The position numbers and the translations under genes were made by a program. Below are positions 52,501 to 63,044 of a DNA stretch of 64,000 nucleotides, in pieces. The stretch lies in contig JAMSLZ010000005.1 in assembly GCA_026027325.1 (NCBI GenBank), forward strand, positions 2,356,001 to 2,420,000, in the 5' to 3' direction. Numbering within the stretch: the first letter of the stretch is position 1; every line of letters starts with the position of its first letter. This DNA comes from Actinomucor elegans. Its lineage: Eukaryota; Mucoromycota; Mucoromycetes; Mucorales; Mucoraceae. The notes below the pieces were generated by a model. It saw only the letters and a list, made by a program, of their open reading frames with translations, ran no database searches and was not told the DNA's origin.

Positions 52501-55500
52501 AGTCTCTCTAGTCCTTCACGCCCTACCTCAATAAGCAGACCATCTGTTACTCCCAAAATCACCAATTACTTTGCTGCTACTGAAGCAGAACCTCACGAGA
52601 TATCAGACGATGACATTGAGGAAGAATTTGCTGATATCGATTATTCACAGATGCCTGCCGAATGGCTCGAAGTCAAAACCGAACAAACATCCAGCGACTC
52701 ACTACTTAAAGATCCTACTACGAAAGATATTCATTTCGGTCAGACTGAGGCAATGGAAATAGAAGAGCCACCTTCCAAGAATCGCATTATTGCTTCCATT
52801 ACAGCCCCTGCTCCTTCTGTACGCAAAGAATCTACCGTCAAACCTCGACCAAATGTTGCGCGCGTATTTCCTCCTGAGAACAAACAACCCACATTTGCTG
52901 TAACATCCAAAGGCCGTAAGCTGCGCCCACCCTCTATGGGATTCTCTTCTAAACTGAAAACTCTGCGCGAAGAATTCCGTGCTGAACGTCGTTTAATTGC
53001 TACTGCCAAATCACCTTCAGCTGCTGGCATCGTTCGTCAACGCTATGGCGCTGATTCGCAAGAAAATTCTTCTGATTCATCTGACTCTTCCTCTGATGAA
53101 GGTGGCGATGATTCTGGCTTATTGGGTTTGATTTACGATTTGGATGAATCACCTAGCTCACACTACAAAAAGCAAGACAGCGCCAAAGCCGAAAGTGCTA
53201 GCGTCAAAGCCTTGTTTGAGGATAAACCCAAGCGAGCAATCAAACTGTTAGAGACGCCCATCACTAATGATTATATTGACCACAAACTTAAAAAACGAGC
53301 TCGTGATCAAGTACGCATACAAAAGATTAGACCTACCATTGATAGACTGTACAAGACCATACTGTCTTGGGACGCAACAGAGACGCGTGAAATTCCGCCT
53401 CATGCCAATGAATCCATGTATAACCATGTTCCTGATCGATTCAATACATTTGAAGAGTATAGAGCTACGTTTGAACCATTGCTGATCTTGGAAACTTGGT
53501 GTCAGTTACTTCGCGCAAAAGAACAGTTATCTCAAAATGATGTCCTGGAGCGCTGTCTTGTGGAAGGCCGCTGCCATACCAATGATTTTGTCGATGTTAC
53601 CTTTAGCTTGCCTATGCACTTGATCACCAACAATCTATCTCCAGATGATTTGATTTGCGTAGCGAATCATTTTGGACCTCAATTCTTCTCAAATTCCAGC
53701 AGCACGTATGAAAACGAAAAAACAACTTGGAAAGGCAAAGCTTTCTTGGGGAAAGTGATGAGTATCAATCAAAAGAAGAATATGGGGGAAGTCTTGGTGC
53801 GGTGCTATTTTGCTTCAGATCGTATCAGTTTATTGAATTCGATTTCGCCAAAGACACAATGGTGCATCTTGAGATTTATGAGGTATAAAGAAAAATCAAT
53901 CACTGATACAGACCTATTTTACTGACAGAACTTGCTATACTTAGTCTTACCACTACCATGCGTGAATACGCTGCATTGGAAGGATTGGAATATTATGATT
54001 TGGGCAAAGAAATCATTCAACCTCAACTGACAGCACCACCCAAGATAAGTGCCTCTACCGTTCAACACTACTGTGAAAGATACAATGTCAATGAACCGCA
54101 AGCCATAGCCATCATTTCTGCTATTCAAAAAAAGATGGGCTTCTCCTTAATTCAAGGGTAAGTAATAGTATTGATCTAATCATGGCCTAAAAGACTCATT
54201 TGCGCTACCGTAGACCGCCTGGTACTGGTAAGACCAAGACTATCCTTGCAATGATTGTCTCTTTGCTTGATCAACGCAATAATTCAAAGACAAATCAACC
54301 ATTTGGTGCTGGTAAATTGCTCGTGTGTGCTCCAAGTAACGCTGCGGTTGATGAAATTGCAAAGCGTTTAAAAGAAGGTGTGATGACTTCCCATGGTATC
54401 CGTACGCCTAACGTTGTACGTATCGGTGTAGCTGATTCTGTGAACGCAAGTGTCAAGGATCGTATACTGGATCGACTAATTGAGGTTGAAATGGATTCAT
54501 CTAGCGGTAAAAATGGTGTACCTGGCGGCAAGTGGGGCGCCAAACTAGATACACTGCATCAAGACATCCGTAATATTCAAATCAGTTTGGACGATGTCGA
54601 TCGTGAAATCACGCAATCGGGTAGCGATATGGTGCAAATGTCTATTCTTCGTGATAAACGAAAAGCATTAAGCCAAAAATTAACCAAATCCAAGATTTTG
54701 CTAAAGGATACCTATCAGGATCAAAAGAACTATGGCAAGGAATTAGAAATTTCAAAAATCAGGGCGCGTCAAAAGGTGTTTGCTAATGCTGATGTTGTGT
54801 GCGCTACTTTGAGTGGCAGTGGCCATGAAATGCTAGTTAATATGGGTGTGTCTTTTGAGACTGTTATTGTGGATGAAGCTGCTCAATCTATAGAAATCAG
54901 TTCGTTGATCCCTTTAAAATTTGATACGCAAAGATGCATCCTAGTTGGTGGTAAGCTCTTGACAGAAATTCGAGAATGAATGACATCTCAATCCCTTTCT
55001 TTGATATAGATCCTAATCAGTTACCACCAACTGTCATGTCTATTTTGGCTGCCAAGTATGATTACCAGCAGAGTTTATTCATGAGATTAGAAAAGACCGT
55101 TGATAAAGAAGTGAATTTGCTAAGGTAAGACACTACCTAACGTGTAATAGAGGCAATTCTAACATTTCTAAAGTATCCAATATCGTATGCATCCAGATAT
55201 CAGTCTATTCCCAAGCAAAATGTTCTACAATTCGCGTCTTTTGGATGGACCTGATATGCACAAATCTTCTTCGGCTATATGGCATTCTCTTGCCGAGTTT
55301 CCACCTTATCGTTTCTTCAACATCTTGGATGGTCAAGAAAAGGTTGGCCGTGGAAAGTCTATTTTCAACGTAGCTGAAGCAGATGCTGCTGTTGCTCTTG
55401 TAGATATGCTCTGTACAAAGCTTCCTACGACCAAGGTATTCTTTTATATAATATTTCATGTGTTAGATATTCAATTGTAAATTTCTGTTAGTTTGCTTCA

Positions 55501-56861
55501 AAAATTGGTGTGATTACGCCTTACAAGCAGCAAGTGGGTCAACTCAAGTCTCGATTCCAAAAACGATTTGGCAATAGTATTGTCGATGTTATTGATTTCA
55601 ATACAGTGGATGGTTTTCAAGGTCAAGAAAAAGAGATTGTCATCTTCTCTTGTGTCAGAGCTGGCCAAGGTAATATTCTATATTTAATTCCATATCAAAT
55701 ACTAACAAGTGTGGCAAGCAGGCCGTGGTATTGGCTTTTTGGCAGATATTCGTCGTATGAATGTAGGCCTGACACGTGCCAAATGCTCTTTGTTCGTTCT
55801 AGGCCATGCTCGTTCTTTATCCAATAGTGAATATTGGGGTGACTTAGTTCGTGATGCCCAGAAGCGTTCACTCATCACTGATGTAAGTCTCAGTAAACAG
55901 TGCACTTATCCCATAAATTAATTATATGTTTACCTTAGTGTGAATACCCTTATTTCAAACATCGAATCAATGAAATATCTATACCTCAAAACATTTTTGA
56001 AAAAAATGCTGTATTGTCCAAAAAGCGCTCTATTCAACACAAAAAGGGACCTGTCAGAATTGCTCAGCCTCTCTTCGCTCCGAATTCAAATTCGAATTCT
56101 GATTCAGAAGAGATCCAAGTGAAAACAGGTGAAAAGCGTGCTGCCACTTCTTCTGTCGATGCTAACGAACGCGCGACTCATCGAAGAAGAACTGAGCCGG
56201 ATGATGTAGTTATGGAAGAAGTTGTACCTTCGTTTATTGATAAAGTGCGTCAGGATAAAGAAAAAAAATTAGTCAATAGTCGAAGCACGTCTGTAGCCAT
56301 TCCAGAGCCTCGAGCAACGGCATCAGTTGCTACTACACACACTAAACGCAGTATGGCTGAATATAGGGCCTCACGAGGACTTTCTTCAGTTACTACGTCG
56401 ACAAATAGAATACCCTTACCACCAAGACAAAACTCTAGCTCTGGTAGCAGCTTATTTATCAATAGAAAAAAACCAGCTGTTTCTGTAAGTTCTTAGACAA
56501 ACATATCAATAGTATAAGCTAAAGCGCTTTTTTTTTCTATTATAGCGACCTAAACCTGCGCAAAGTATTTGGCCAGAGGGTGTAAGCGCCAAAGAGCACG
56601 CAATCCTGGAGGTATAGATAATGTGATATTCGAGTTTCAATAATTAACCTCATGTAATCCAAATAGCATTCAGCTGCAAGGGATAGAATACGAAACTATA
56701 GAGAAGAAGAAAGACGTCGAGAACAGCCTGCTTCTTATAGAAACCCACCACCAGTCCGCAGTATTGATAACATTGTGGATGATGTACAAAGCAAATATCG
56801 TCGAGATAATAGACACCACCGTGATCCTTATTATGATAACCAAAAACGTAGACAATTCTAA
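49594..56861 (+). CDS. SEN1: Sen1/senataxin-type SF1B RNA/DNA helicase
   Basis: A nuclear 5'-3' helicase that unwinds RNA:DNA hybrids and terminates transcription of non-coding and snoRNA genes. Exons: 49594-49907, 49959-53882, 53945-54157, 54214-54950, 55010-55124, 55174-55435, 55492-55669, 55722-55882, 55939-56484, 56546-56611, 56667-56861; about 2236 residues, close to yeast Sen1. The giant second exon (1308 codons) carries the helical N-terminal domain and an acidic/serine linker with a DSDDEDVEW patch. The helicase core has GPPGTGKTKT (about 1484), VDEAAQSIE, LVGDPNQLPPT, QYRMHPDIS, VITPYKQQV, DGFQGQEKEIVIFSCVRA and RMNVGLTRAK. The C-terminus is basic and disordered (KKRSIQHKKG, RRRT), consistent with nuclear import. 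The acceptor at 53944 was chosen over an upstream CAG that would shift the frame. A tandem ACGCGT lies upstream. Confidence 0.95.
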
Positions 56862-57719
56862 TCTGTAACATATAAAGCTATATAACAATAAATGTACTAT
56901 ACAATCACATATAATATATCAACAAAAGGACAATATACCATCTATATACTAGTTACCGAATACCAGATCAGTCGAGAGAACTATACATATATAGTTTGTT
57001 TCCTGAATTAGCTTTAATATATGATACTCTGGATGCGTTGCTGCGACTACCAGTATGGGAGGACATGAGGAGAGGAAATAAATGTAATTGATTGATTCAT
57101 CGATCAGCAATCTTATCCACATCCGGAACCAACTTGTTCAGCCCTTCTCTATCTCTCAATTACTCTCGTTTTCTTCCCCTTTGACTCGAGATGTCAACCA
57201 CTCTTTCCGCCATTGATATCCGTCAAATCTTTGCTTGTACCTTATTGAGCTTTTAGTAAGTCCATTGGCGCCTCGTTTTTAATAATACCTCTTTTTCATC
57301 AGCATATATAGTTGCATGCATCACTAGACTTCTAACCCAACTTGTTTCTAAACGTCTATCTGATTCGGGTTAACTTGTCCCATCCGTCTGCTCAAACTTT
57401 TAATACTATATCTTCTTAACTCTTTATGCTCAATCGTTCCTTCCTTTCCTATAATAATTGGGATGTAAACTAAAACTAAAGCTTGCTCGCTTACAAAAAA
57501 AAAAAAAAAAAAAAAAAAGCAGTTGATAAGGATGAACAATAAACTACATATGTATCAATCTATAACAGTCGCATAACAATAGCAATAAATAGCTTTATTA
57601 TGCTATCGATTAATAATAAGAAAATAATGACAATGTGTATCAGTTGCTATATCTTTTATGAAAGTATATATATATGTGTGTGTGGATGTTTAGGATAAAG
57701 AGAAGAAAAAAAAATGAGG
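56862..57719. other. Region between the convergent SEN1 and ARS2 genes
   Basis: About 860 bp holding both 3' UTRs, a possible tiny plus-strand gene (57191-57327), a run of about 23 A near 57497-57519 and a TA/TG-rich patch near 57665-57685. No other gene was seen. Confidence 0.5.
57191..57327 (+). CDS. Candidate very small membrane protein, frame uncertain
   Basis: The exon 57191-57255 starts MSTTLSAIDIRQIFACTLLS with coding-like codon choice and a pyrimidine-rich leader. It ends at a good GTAAGT donor, and the intron ends CATCAG at 57302. Splicing gives a product of about 29 residues ending YIYSCMHH. The alternative frame after the intron would read IVACITRLLTQLVSKRLSDS to a TAA at 57371-57373, which looks far more protein-like and would complete a single-helix membrane protein of about 45 residues, but no standard acceptor gives that phase. 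It is therefore a tiny gene with a misread junction, a frame-broken one, or chance. Confidence 0.3.
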
Positions 57720-60363
57720 TTAATAAAATGAGATATTAGAATCACCTTCTGCAGGAGCATCAAGATCAACATAAGATTTAACTTGACGTGGGTCCTTTGG
57801 AAGCATTGACTCTTCAAGGTCCATCATAGCAGCAGCGCTACCGCTAGGAGTGACGCGGGGGCGCCTTGCGCTTGCTGCCGCAGCAGCGTTAGCCCAACCA
57901 GTAGGATCACCACCACCACCAAAACCAATACGAGGTATTTGATCCCAAGGTGTGCCCACAACAGCAGCAGCAGGAGGCATACCACTGCCACTACCACTAG
58001 GTAAACGCATATTTTGATGATGCATCATGAAAGGCTGCTGACCGCCAACAAATGGCATATTACCCATAGCCATCATAGGATTGGCATGGGCATTATTGCT
58101 ATTACTCGTGGTCGTATTGGGTACTATATGATTAGGATCCAAGACGTAATTATTGTAGTATTCAACTTCGGCCTTGATACGCTCAACTTCCTCAGGATGT
58201 TTGGACAAAATATGCTTTTCGACATAGTCAAAGCCCTTGAATGCTTTTGAACATTCTCCAACTTGACATTTGTATTTCGACTCATGTTCTTTCAAGACAT
58301 GTTCTTTAACATAATCATCGATTTCACTATAGTAAAGATACATAAGTTACATTGCTTGAATCTCATATATAAAAGCCTACGTTTGCAAAACACGACCACC
58401 TAATCTCTTGAGCTCACGATCATCAGGTGTATGAATTTTCATGGATATTTTTTGATCAAGATTCTTGACCCATTGTGCAACTGTATAATAATTAGACTCT
58501 GAATACAGCTTCCAAACGTGCTCGCTTACCGCCTCTTTCATTCTTGGCACTCTGCTTTGGATCAGTAGGCTCATCAATGACAGCACTGGCCACTGTACGG
58601 CAATGAGGATCACAGCACTTTCTCACCAATTCTTCAGAAGAATCACACTCAAGGCCACAATAGTAACAGTACATATGAACGCGTCTCAGGTAAGCAATAA
58701 TCATATCCAAGGATTTTTTCAAGTTCCATCTCTCATCTGCGTTATCTTCCGTTTCCTCTTCGGCCAACTTGCCATCTTCTTCACTGCTTTCCATTTTTAC
58801 AGTAGGTTCAGGTTTAACACGTGTATGAATAACATGCTGAGCGCGAGCTTCAACGGCTTTTAAGCCCTCTTGGGTATCTTCACCCAAAACAGATTCCAAC
58901 GCAAGAGCCAATTCCTTGGCCTGCTCCAAGTCTTTTTGCAGACGCTCGGTGGTATTGGTGATATCAGGAGCAATACGAGGTGCGCGTGTTTGAGGTAAGT
59001 TTTTACGATTCATAGCTAAATGAAAAACGAAATCATCCACCTTTTGATTATCTAACTGTTCAAAGGCCTTCTTCATGTCTGTGCCTTCTTTAAAGCTAAT
59101 CCAGCCAATACGATGAAACTTTTTGTTAGGCCCAGGTTCAGATAGAGCTAAATAATCAAATCCCTCGACTTTACTACACATCTATAGTAACAATCAATAA
59201 CGAATTCTTCATAGAACCAATGCGTTTTTACCTCCATGATCTTTTCTCTTGCAATGGTAGGTGGAACAGTCTTGATAACCAATCGTGACTCATATTCCGT
59301 ATTATCATCTTCAATGCTATCGATTGCTGCATCTGGATCATCTTGTTCATTGCTAGGTGTCGCTGCACTACCATCTTTATCGTAGCATACTGCATCATAA
59401 TCACCCTTTTCTAATTCTACTAAAAATTCACTTAAATAACGGCGTCTTCGAGTTTTGATGTCTTCATAACGAGGACGAGAAAGAGTAGGATGATATTTTT
59501 CTTGAAACCATTCTTTTTCTTTGTTTGCTACAAAGAACTGAGCAAGTTGGCGAGCTGCAAACTTTTCCTTGTAATGACCGAAACGCTTTTGCATTTCATC
59601 ATCATCAATACGTCTAGTAGCTGTACGTTTGGTGTATTCATAGAATTGTTTAAATGGTACGAGATAGTCTAACTGAGCAGGATCAACAAGCGAGAAACGA
59701 TTTACATTACTGTTCCAGCCTTGGTTCACCATTTGAGGATTCATCATTTCTACGCCTATGTATTGATTAGTCTATCAAAAAAAAAACGTGTATATCAAAG
59801 CTTATTTACCCATCATTGGATATCCACCAGAGTTACCGTTTCCATGAAAAGGTGGCGGTGCTGAAATCTCGGGTTTGTTACCATATCGAGGTCCAGGAAC
59901 ATATCCATCACGTTCATAGTTTGGAATATAGTGATCGGTTTCAGGGTCATTTCTCATATCTCGTTGGTGTCTTGATTGATAGTTTCTCATAGGTGGAGGT
60001 GAATAAGAAGGTCTTCGTTTATGGCGACGGTCTACATTGAGTTGAATTTGGTTGAATTTTGAATTGAATGTTTAAGTAAAAGAGAAGAATAGAAGAGGTT
60101 TTGTATAAAGAAAAAAAAAGAAAAGAGTATAAATATTTAAATAGAATAGAAATAGAGAATAGATAGAATAAAGAATCTGTAGTTTTGGGAATAGTAATAC
60201 CTTCTGGAGGAGTTGGACTGCGACGACCACGCTTCTTGCGGTCATAACGATCGTATTCTTCACCACCATATCTATCACGCTCTAAACTACGTTCATGACG
60301 GAACTTGTCACGTCCATGAGTGCGTGGAGCGTTCTCTTCATCTGACCATTCGTTATAGCCCAT
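57720..60363 (-). CDS. ARS2/SERRATE homologue (nuclear cap-binding complex partner)
   Basis: ARS2 links the nuclear cap-binding complex to RNA processing and decay machineries; the fission yeast counterpart is Pir2. Minus-strand exons, in transcript order: 60363-60201, 60031-59810, 59749-59232, 59181-58530, 58480-58381, 58326-57720; 753 residues. The N-terminus is R/D/E-rich (GRDKFRHERSLERDRYGG) and then G/P-rich. The conserved helical core begins LDYLVPFKQFYEYTKRT, passes KEWFQEKYHPTL and TVPPTIAREKIMEMC, and has the RRM-like segment FHRIGWISFKEGTDM. A cysteine cluster follows (YCYYCGLECDSSEEL). A C2H2 finger has C572, C577, H590 and H595. The tail ends SYVDLDAPAEGD, the ARS2 C-terminal signature. 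It is convergent with SEN1 and divergent from GAR1. Confidence 0.93.
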
Positions 60364-60951
60364 GTTTAACCTTCCTTCAATTGATTTTACCAAAGGGAAA
60401 AGGAATTAGATTGAAATCAATAAACAAGAAATTAAAAGGAGACATAAAATCCAGTGCGATGACGACACGACTCAGAGGAGCGGATTTTGGATTACCTTTA
60501 TATGAGGTAACCTCATGACCCACCATCTGCCTATATATCGAAACATCATATTTAATTTGACGTAAATTTTATACTATCCAACGCTAAATATAAACTCTTA
60601 GGAAGTTAGTTAATAGGCATTATGTCAGTTTTTACTGTTTTGCTATACAATAACTGCATTAATATCAGACATGAAGCACTTGAACGCTCTAGAAAGCTTG
60701 ATTTAAGTCCGTTTTTACGTTGTCCGACAGCCAATCACTCTTGCAGTAGTAACATGCGGCTATGCGAAGTATATATATTGCTTATAATTATTGAATAACA
60801 GATGGCCAATCATAGCCGTGAAACTGCAAGAAGCTTGTGACGGTTTCCGTTTATCTGTCAAAATTTTCATTTCATACAAAAAAGCCTTTCGCGCCTTCTG
60901 GGTATTATAAAGCCCTCTCTCTTTCTATCTACATAAAAAGACTTATACAAA
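60364..60951. other. Divergent promoter region of ARS2 and GAR1
   Basis: 588 bp separate the two start codons. GAR1 has a TATA box at 60906. The ARS2 side has no clear TATA box. No gene lies between them. Confidence 0.6.
60906..60912 (+). promoter_or_regulatory. TATA box of GAR1
   Basis: TATAAAG followed by a CT-rich stretch, 46 bp before the ATG at 60952. This is the shortest TATA-to-ATG distance in the window, implying a very short leader. Confidence 0.65.
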
Positions 60952-61933
60952 ATGGGAAAAGGTGGATATGGTGAACAAAGAGGTGGACGTGGTGGATCCC
61001 GTGGAGGTAAATTAGCATTTCAACTATACCAAAATCTCTTTTACCGGTTTTTCAATTTCAGACTAATCGATCGTTTTTTTTTTTATATTAGGTCGTGGAG
61101 GTGGACGTGGTGGATTCAACAACTCATATAACCAAGGTCCTCCTTCCGAGGTCGTTGGTAAGATATGAATGAATACAGTCTGTATATCCAATGACTAACC
61201 TATTTGCACAGTTGTTGGTGCCTTCCAAAGCGCTTGTGAAGGTGAAATGGTCTGTAAATTAAACAACCCCAAGGTACCTTTTTTCAATGCCCCTATCTAC
61301 TTGCAAGACAAGACAATGATTGGTAAAATTGATGAAATTCTCGGCCCTTTGAACGAGATTTTCTTCACTGTCAAGATGCAAGATGGTGCTTCCGCCAATA
61401 CATTCAAGAAGGATGATAAAGTTTACATTGCTCTCGACAAGCTTTTACCTATGGATCGATTCTTGCCTAAGCCTAAGGTAGCTGGAAAGGGTAAGTCACA
61501 TTCATGCATTTCTTAGATATCGGTTTTCTAATTTGCATATGTAGCCTCTAAGCCTACTGGTCTTCAAGGTAAGGTTGAAAAGAAACAGAGCTCTGGATTT
61601 GCCGGTGGTCGTGGCGGTGCTCGCGGTGGTCGTGGCGGTTTCGGCGGTGGTCGTGGCGGTTTCGGCGGTGATCGTGGAGGTCGTGGCGGTGGACGTGGCG
61701 GCTTTGGCGGTGATCGTGGAGGCCGTGGTGGCTTCGGTGGTGGACGCGGTGGCGGCTTCGGCGGCGATCGTGGAGGTCGTGGTGGCTTCGGTGGTGGACG
61801 CGGTGGCGGCTTCGGCGGCGATCGTGGAGGTCGTGGTGGTTTCGGTGCTCCTCGTGGTGGACGTGGCGGTTTCGGTGCTTCTCGTGGTGGATTCAGTAGT
61901 GGCGGTGCAAGTGGCAGCCATGTTACCTTTTAA
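60952..61933 (+). CDS. GAR1: H/ACA snoRNP protein Gar1
   Basis: Core protein of H/ACA small nucleolar RNPs, needed for pseudouridylation of rRNA and for pre-rRNA processing in the nucleolus. Exons 60952-61006, 61092-61157, 61212-61490 and 61545-61933 encode 262 residues. The layout is the family one: a short N-terminal RGG region (GGYGEQRGGRGGSRGGRGG), the central Gar1/Naf1 barrel (VVVGAFQSACEGEMVCKL, DKTMIGKIDEILGPLNEIFF, DDKVYIALDKLLPMDRFLP), and a long C-terminal RGG/FGG domain. The C-terminal domain is longer than in yeast Gar1 (205 residues in total) because of a tandem 54-bp duplication. Arginine methylation of the RGG repeats is known for the family. GC content rises sharply over the repeat. 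It is divergent from ARS2. Confidence 0.95.
61718..61825 (+). repeat. 54-bp tandem duplication in the GAR1 RGG domain
   Basis: Two adjacent 54-bp units (61718-61771 and 61772-61825) differ at about one base. Each codes for GGRGGFGGGRGGGFGGDR. A third partial unit follows to about 61850. Near-identity at third positions shows that the duplication is recent or homogenised. Confidence 0.9.
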
Positions 61934-62364
61934 AAACTCTTCTCTTTTTTTGTAATATGTAAATAAATATCAATTATCTAAAGTTAATATTCATGCAACC
62001 AAATCAATACTATAGACTCGCGTATACTATCCAAATAAGCACCTAATGAGTATAAGAGATTCTTATGATCGATATAGTAGTATAGTAGTAGTATGACCTA
62101 GGCTTGTTCAAAATGCACCTTAACAAAATCGATGTAGAATTAAGTAGTACATTGAGCGGTGCAAGTACCATTGGTAATTTTCTTGAATTGATGGATTTAT
62201 CTGTATTAAAAAGCTGTTCCTAGAAATTGTACAAATACACTCATAATTCAATTGTTTTATATACAAGAAAATATTCATATATATTTGTGAAGTTTCTAAT
62301 CGATATCGTTAATAGACTTTTTTTTAATTTTACAAAAATGTGGAAATTGACTTATTTTAACATC

Positions 62365-62435
62365 TGTACATTCCTCGATCCATTTCAGTTTAATCTCGCA
62401 TAAGATTGCTAGTATATATTCAGAATGAAGCATTA
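62365..62435 (+). repeat. Copy of a short dispersed repeat family
   Basis: The order is TTCCTCGATCCATTTCAG, TTTAATCTCGCATAAG, ATTGCTAGTATATATTCAG and AATGAAGC. This is one of the clearest copies. Confidence 0.55.
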
Positions 62436-62524
62436 CATCTATTATTATCTTCATTAGGTTTAATTCCGATGATTTAATCACATTTTCAGTATGTGTTTCA
62501 AGTACACTGGATTTAATTATCTTT

Positions 62525-62590
62525 AGATCTCTAGGCTGATCCAGGATTAATATCGAATCTGGTTATTAATGCAAAATCAAGATGAATTGC
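62525..62590 (+). repeat. Copy of a short dispersed repeat family
   Basis: It starts AGATCTCTAGGCTGATCCAG, continues GATTAATATCGAATCTGG and TTATTAATGCAAAATCAAG, and ends ATGAATTGC. The AGATCT start is shared with the copies at 8980-9065 and 15985-16070. Confidence 0.45.
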
Positions 62591-62739
62591 TGTATCTAAT
62601 GGAGTTGTTATTTAATTCATACGTGGTGAGTATGTGATACTGAATAGACTGGAAATAAGTTGGATATGCTGTTTAACTATGAATTATGAGCATTGTGATA
62701 TATTTATTATTGTATTGTGGCAAAAGGATATTTGTAATT

Positions 62740-62800
62740 GATTCAGCAACTCATTCTGAACTTGAACTGCTATTTAATTGCGAATTAAACATATAGAAAT
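62740..62800 (-). repeat. Copy of a short dispersed repeat family
   Basis: On the minus strand: GTTTAATTCGCAATTAAATA, GCAGTTCAAG, then TTCAGAATGAGTTGCTGAAT. It shares the GAATGAGTTGC end with the copy at 8980-9065. Confidence 0.5.
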
Positions 62801-62982
62801 GCCGTTGTGGAATACATATGTAAATTCACTTCTAGAAATATTAACCTGTACATAGTTTTATAAAGGACTGAGATTGATCAGAAGCAATCTCCGGGGTGGA
62901 AAAGAAACCAATATGCCCCGGAATCTGAAATACGTAATCCAGAAAAGGGAACAATTGCTCTGTACCAATCGTCTTTTTGCAT

Positions 62983-62989
62983 TATAAAA
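62983..62989 (+). promoter_or_regulatory. TATA box of the ClpX gene
   Basis: TATAAAA 62 bp before the ATG at 63045, with a CCAAT about 20 bp further upstream and a CT-rich stretch after it. Confidence 0.65.
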
Positions 62990-63044
62990 AAGCAGATTTC
63001 TTCCTTTCTTCTTTTCTTTTGTTTAGATACACCTCTTTTACATT

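Larger units (their letters stand above)
61934..63044. other. Spacer between GAR1 and CLPX with clustered repeat copies
   Basis: No gene seen. Three copies of the dispersed repeat are found here (62365-62435 and 62525-62590 plus, 62740-62800 minus). The right end carries a CCAAT at about 62964 and a TATA box at 62983 for the next gene. Confidence 0.5.

Noticed and set aside
61502..61921. 139-residue minus-strand frame rich in T, A and S opposite GAR1
   Set aside because: It is the antisense of the repetitive RGG codons; low-complexity repeats keep several frames open.
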